A stretch of 64,000 nt of DNA from Mycteria americana (lineage: Eukaryota; Chordata; Aves; Ciconiiformes; Ciconiidae), in assembly GCF_035582795.1 (NCBI RefSeq), contig NC_134370.1:39295501-39359500 (forward strand), given 5' to 3'. The notes under the pieces were generated by a model. The model was not told the DNA's origin, searched no databases, and was given only the letters and a program-made list of their open reading frames with translations. The position numbers were made by a program, and so were the translations under genes. Positions 61,496-64,000 of the stretch are shown here, in pieces (positions within the stretch are counted from its first letter, which is position 1; the number at the start of each line of letters is the position of its first letter).

Positions 61496-64000
61496 ATACA
61501 GCTACAGAGAGAAATGGCAGAAGTTAGGAGGCAAGGCAAGGAAGAGATTTTTCAGTAAGATTTGAAATGATTGGGGGAAAAGAGTGATACACAGTAAGGT
61601 CATTCTAATGGCAGGAAATGCAAAGAAGGCCCTATTTCTATGAGTGGAAATATTGCAAAGGGACGCAGAAGATTTACAAGTATATTAATAGAAGCAGAAA
61701 AGGAAGAAAGATGAGGTTTGGGATAGGGACAGAAGCAAATTCACACATCACTTTTATCAATAAAAGTCTAAGAATCTCAACAAGATATTTTAAGGAATGG
61801 GAAGCTGAAAATTCATAAATGGTAAGGTGGACACTACAGTCAGGATGCTAAATAAGTGTGTGTTGGAGTAGGACAAGAGCAGCTATACAGCTTTACCTAT
61901 GAAACATTGTTGACTGATTTGTATAACAGGAACACAGCAAAAGAAAATAGATACCACACAAAATTCAGTAACTGTGATCTGTCTGAACAACAAAAACCTG
62001 GAAAGTTTTTATTAGTGAAAGAAAATATGCCTACAGTCACAAAGGGTACACCATAATGGTCTGAGGAAATACGATAGTTAAATATGGCTGCTGTCAGTAT
62101 GCAGCATGGAGAATGCTTAGATTAAATTAGATTATATTCCAACACTATTAACTGTATGGTCTTATAACCTTACCTGCAGTTAATAACCCTCACCAATTAA
62201 AAAAAAAAAGGTCTGGTCTGAACTAATTTAGATTAACATCACTGCAAGTCATTGGATATCATTACTCCTTTTTCCCCATCAAATTACAGTCTTTACTGGA
62301 AATACCTCATTTTCTGCCTCCTACCTGGAACAGTGGTCACGTCAACTAGGTATTTTTTTCTGAATAAACTGAGCTTTACCTTCACATTAGCTTTGCTCTT
62401 CACTTCCCATCCTTGTATGCTTGCAAAATTGTGTATACCTATCTGGGAGTACAGGCTCTATTCCAAACAGCAATCCACACTTTACATAGGAGTAACACAC
62501 AAGGTGATATTCTTCTGCCTCTGTTAATTACTTTGCTTTTTAGCTAAAGTTTCACACCAGAAACCTGTAAGTTGTTCATGGCATCCTTTTCCATGATACT
62601 GCACTCCACAAGACAGTTTCCTAGCCTGGAATCATAGCCAGCACATACTCCTACATCTGCCTGTTGTTTCTATCCTATTTCAACAGGACAAGTTGTTACT
62701 GTACATTACTGTAAGAATTCAAACACAAGATAAACTGAATCATGACCACAACAGCAATCTCAGTTATTTGCCTTGAAAGCAGTTTTGCTGTTGAATTCAT
62801 TATCCACTATTGGCACCTGGAATCTGTAATAGGAGACCTTCTCCACCCTCAGGAGGTGGTAATCAGGTTCCTCAGCTGGTGGCTGAAGAACACACTTGAT
62901 GCACATCAACTAAGGTGATGTTTTAGGCTTCACAGCCCTGAATTTTCATATTCTTGAGCAATCCACTTTTTTCAATAGCTCTGTATTCTGCTCTTCAAGC
63001 TGAGAACCCCAACTGCCCTCCATGGTGATATTTTCTTAGGGGAATAAACAAAGTTGGAAAAAGAAATAAATTTCCATCTTAGACCTGCCAGAACAGATGA
63101 TTTTGTGTTCCACTCCAAAGATGTAAATGGCAAGAGGGAGGGCAGCTGTTGCTGCAGCTTTTGCAGCATCCCAAGGGATCCCGAGGTGGTACAAAGGGCC
63201 TGCCCTGACTCCGCTGCTATTAAAAACAAAATCCAGTTTCTCATATGAGTTAGGTAAGTAGCTACAGCAGAAGCTGCGCAAACATTCATAAAAAATGCTT
63301 TTCTACCACTGCAACTAACACATGCCCCGGAGATAACTGCTACTCCTATTCTGCAGTGTTAGGAAGGAAAGGCAGGAGGCAAGTGTCATGCAGGGAGGTG
63401 ATCTTTCATGGCAACACAGGAGGCTGACATCCACTCACACGGCAAGGATGCTGAAAACAGTTTATTTGTGGGAGATCAATGTAAGCACAGGGACTTCAAA
63501 CAGCAGGTAGTATCACTGACACCAAACTGCACTTGAACCCAGCTAGCTGTAGTTAAATACCATTCCTCTTGGGCCACACCTCCTCCCCACTGACCAGACA
63601 GGAGTTAGACTCATGCTGAAAACATTGCTAAGCCTGTGGGCTGCTGACTTCTAAGATGAACTGCACACCCTCCATTAACACAGAGAAAATAAAGACCCTC
63701 TTTCTTAGGCTCCTCGCTATTCTATAAAGCTGGTTGGTGGAAAGAGTGGCAACAGCCAAACTTCCCAGGTGTTTAGAAGAGTTTTAACAAGTTAAAGGTC
63801 TCTGCTGTCCCCTGGGATTAGTTTTAATCTCATACATGGAAGATGAAAGATCCATTATTTGTTTTCTTGCTTGAAACATACCAGTCAACAACTATGCCAT
63901 TCAGAACTGGGGCTACAGGGGTCAAACCACAAACAAGAAAACTACGTTTCTGGGAAGGGTCAGAAGTTCTAGGATGAAATCTGTACAAAAGGCAGATGCT
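61496..64000. other. Right end of window: anonymous sequence, possible minus-strand gene 3' end
   Basis: AATAAA on the minus strand at 63466-63461 could be the poly(A) signal of a converging gene whose coding exons lie beyond the window, which would suit ECD in the human order. Two exon-like open stretches on the minus strand (63213-63085 and 62909-62760) lie downstream of that signal. They do not join in frame and are not called as genes. Confidence 0.3.

Overview
The window is vertebrate nuclear DNA, most likely from a bird. Two intron-rich genes can be read exon by exon and lie head to head: P4HA1 on the minus strand (collagen prolyl 4-hydroxylase alpha-1; coding exons between 35777 and 8625, first exon in a CpG island near 43.2 kb) and NUDT13 on the plus strand (mitochondrial Nudix NAD(P)H pyrophosphatase-like; exons from about 49.5 to 56.6 kb). 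This pairing is the same as on human 10q22. The bird assignment rests on chicken-like P4HA1 residues, a degraded CR1 3' end at 38.4 kb, and a solo LTR at 60.9-61.5 kb of a type I recall as common in bird genomes. The long open frames on either strand outside these exons look like chance or shadow ORFs.

Layout. 1-8.6 kb: 3' flank and 3' UTR of P4HA1, GC-richer at the left end, with no recognised protein gene but a few exon-like, splice-flanked stretches. 8.6-43.3 kb: P4HA1, including a 71-nt mutually exclusive exon pair known from the human gene (21812-21742 and 20647-20577) and a second tandem exon pair (12821-12768 and 12704-12651). Both copies of the second pair encode the iron-binding HxD segment. 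43.3-49.4 kb: intergenic spacer between the two 5' ends. 49.4-56.65 kb: NUDT13, with a poly(A) signal at 56625. 56.65-64 kb: mostly anonymous sequence, a palindromic minisatellite at 58.06-58.27 kb, the solo LTR, and a possible minus-strand poly(A) signal at 63461-63466.

The most notable observation is the second P4HA1 exon pair. The two 54-nt copies differ at 12 positions but at only one amino acid. They are separated by a 63-nt intron, and the downstream copy carries a GC splice donor. This suggests an alternatively spliced catalytic exon under purifying selection. P4HA1 makes 4-hydroxyproline in procollagen in the ER lumen; NUDT13 hydrolyses dinucleotides in mitochondria. The two share a neighbourhood but no evident pathway.
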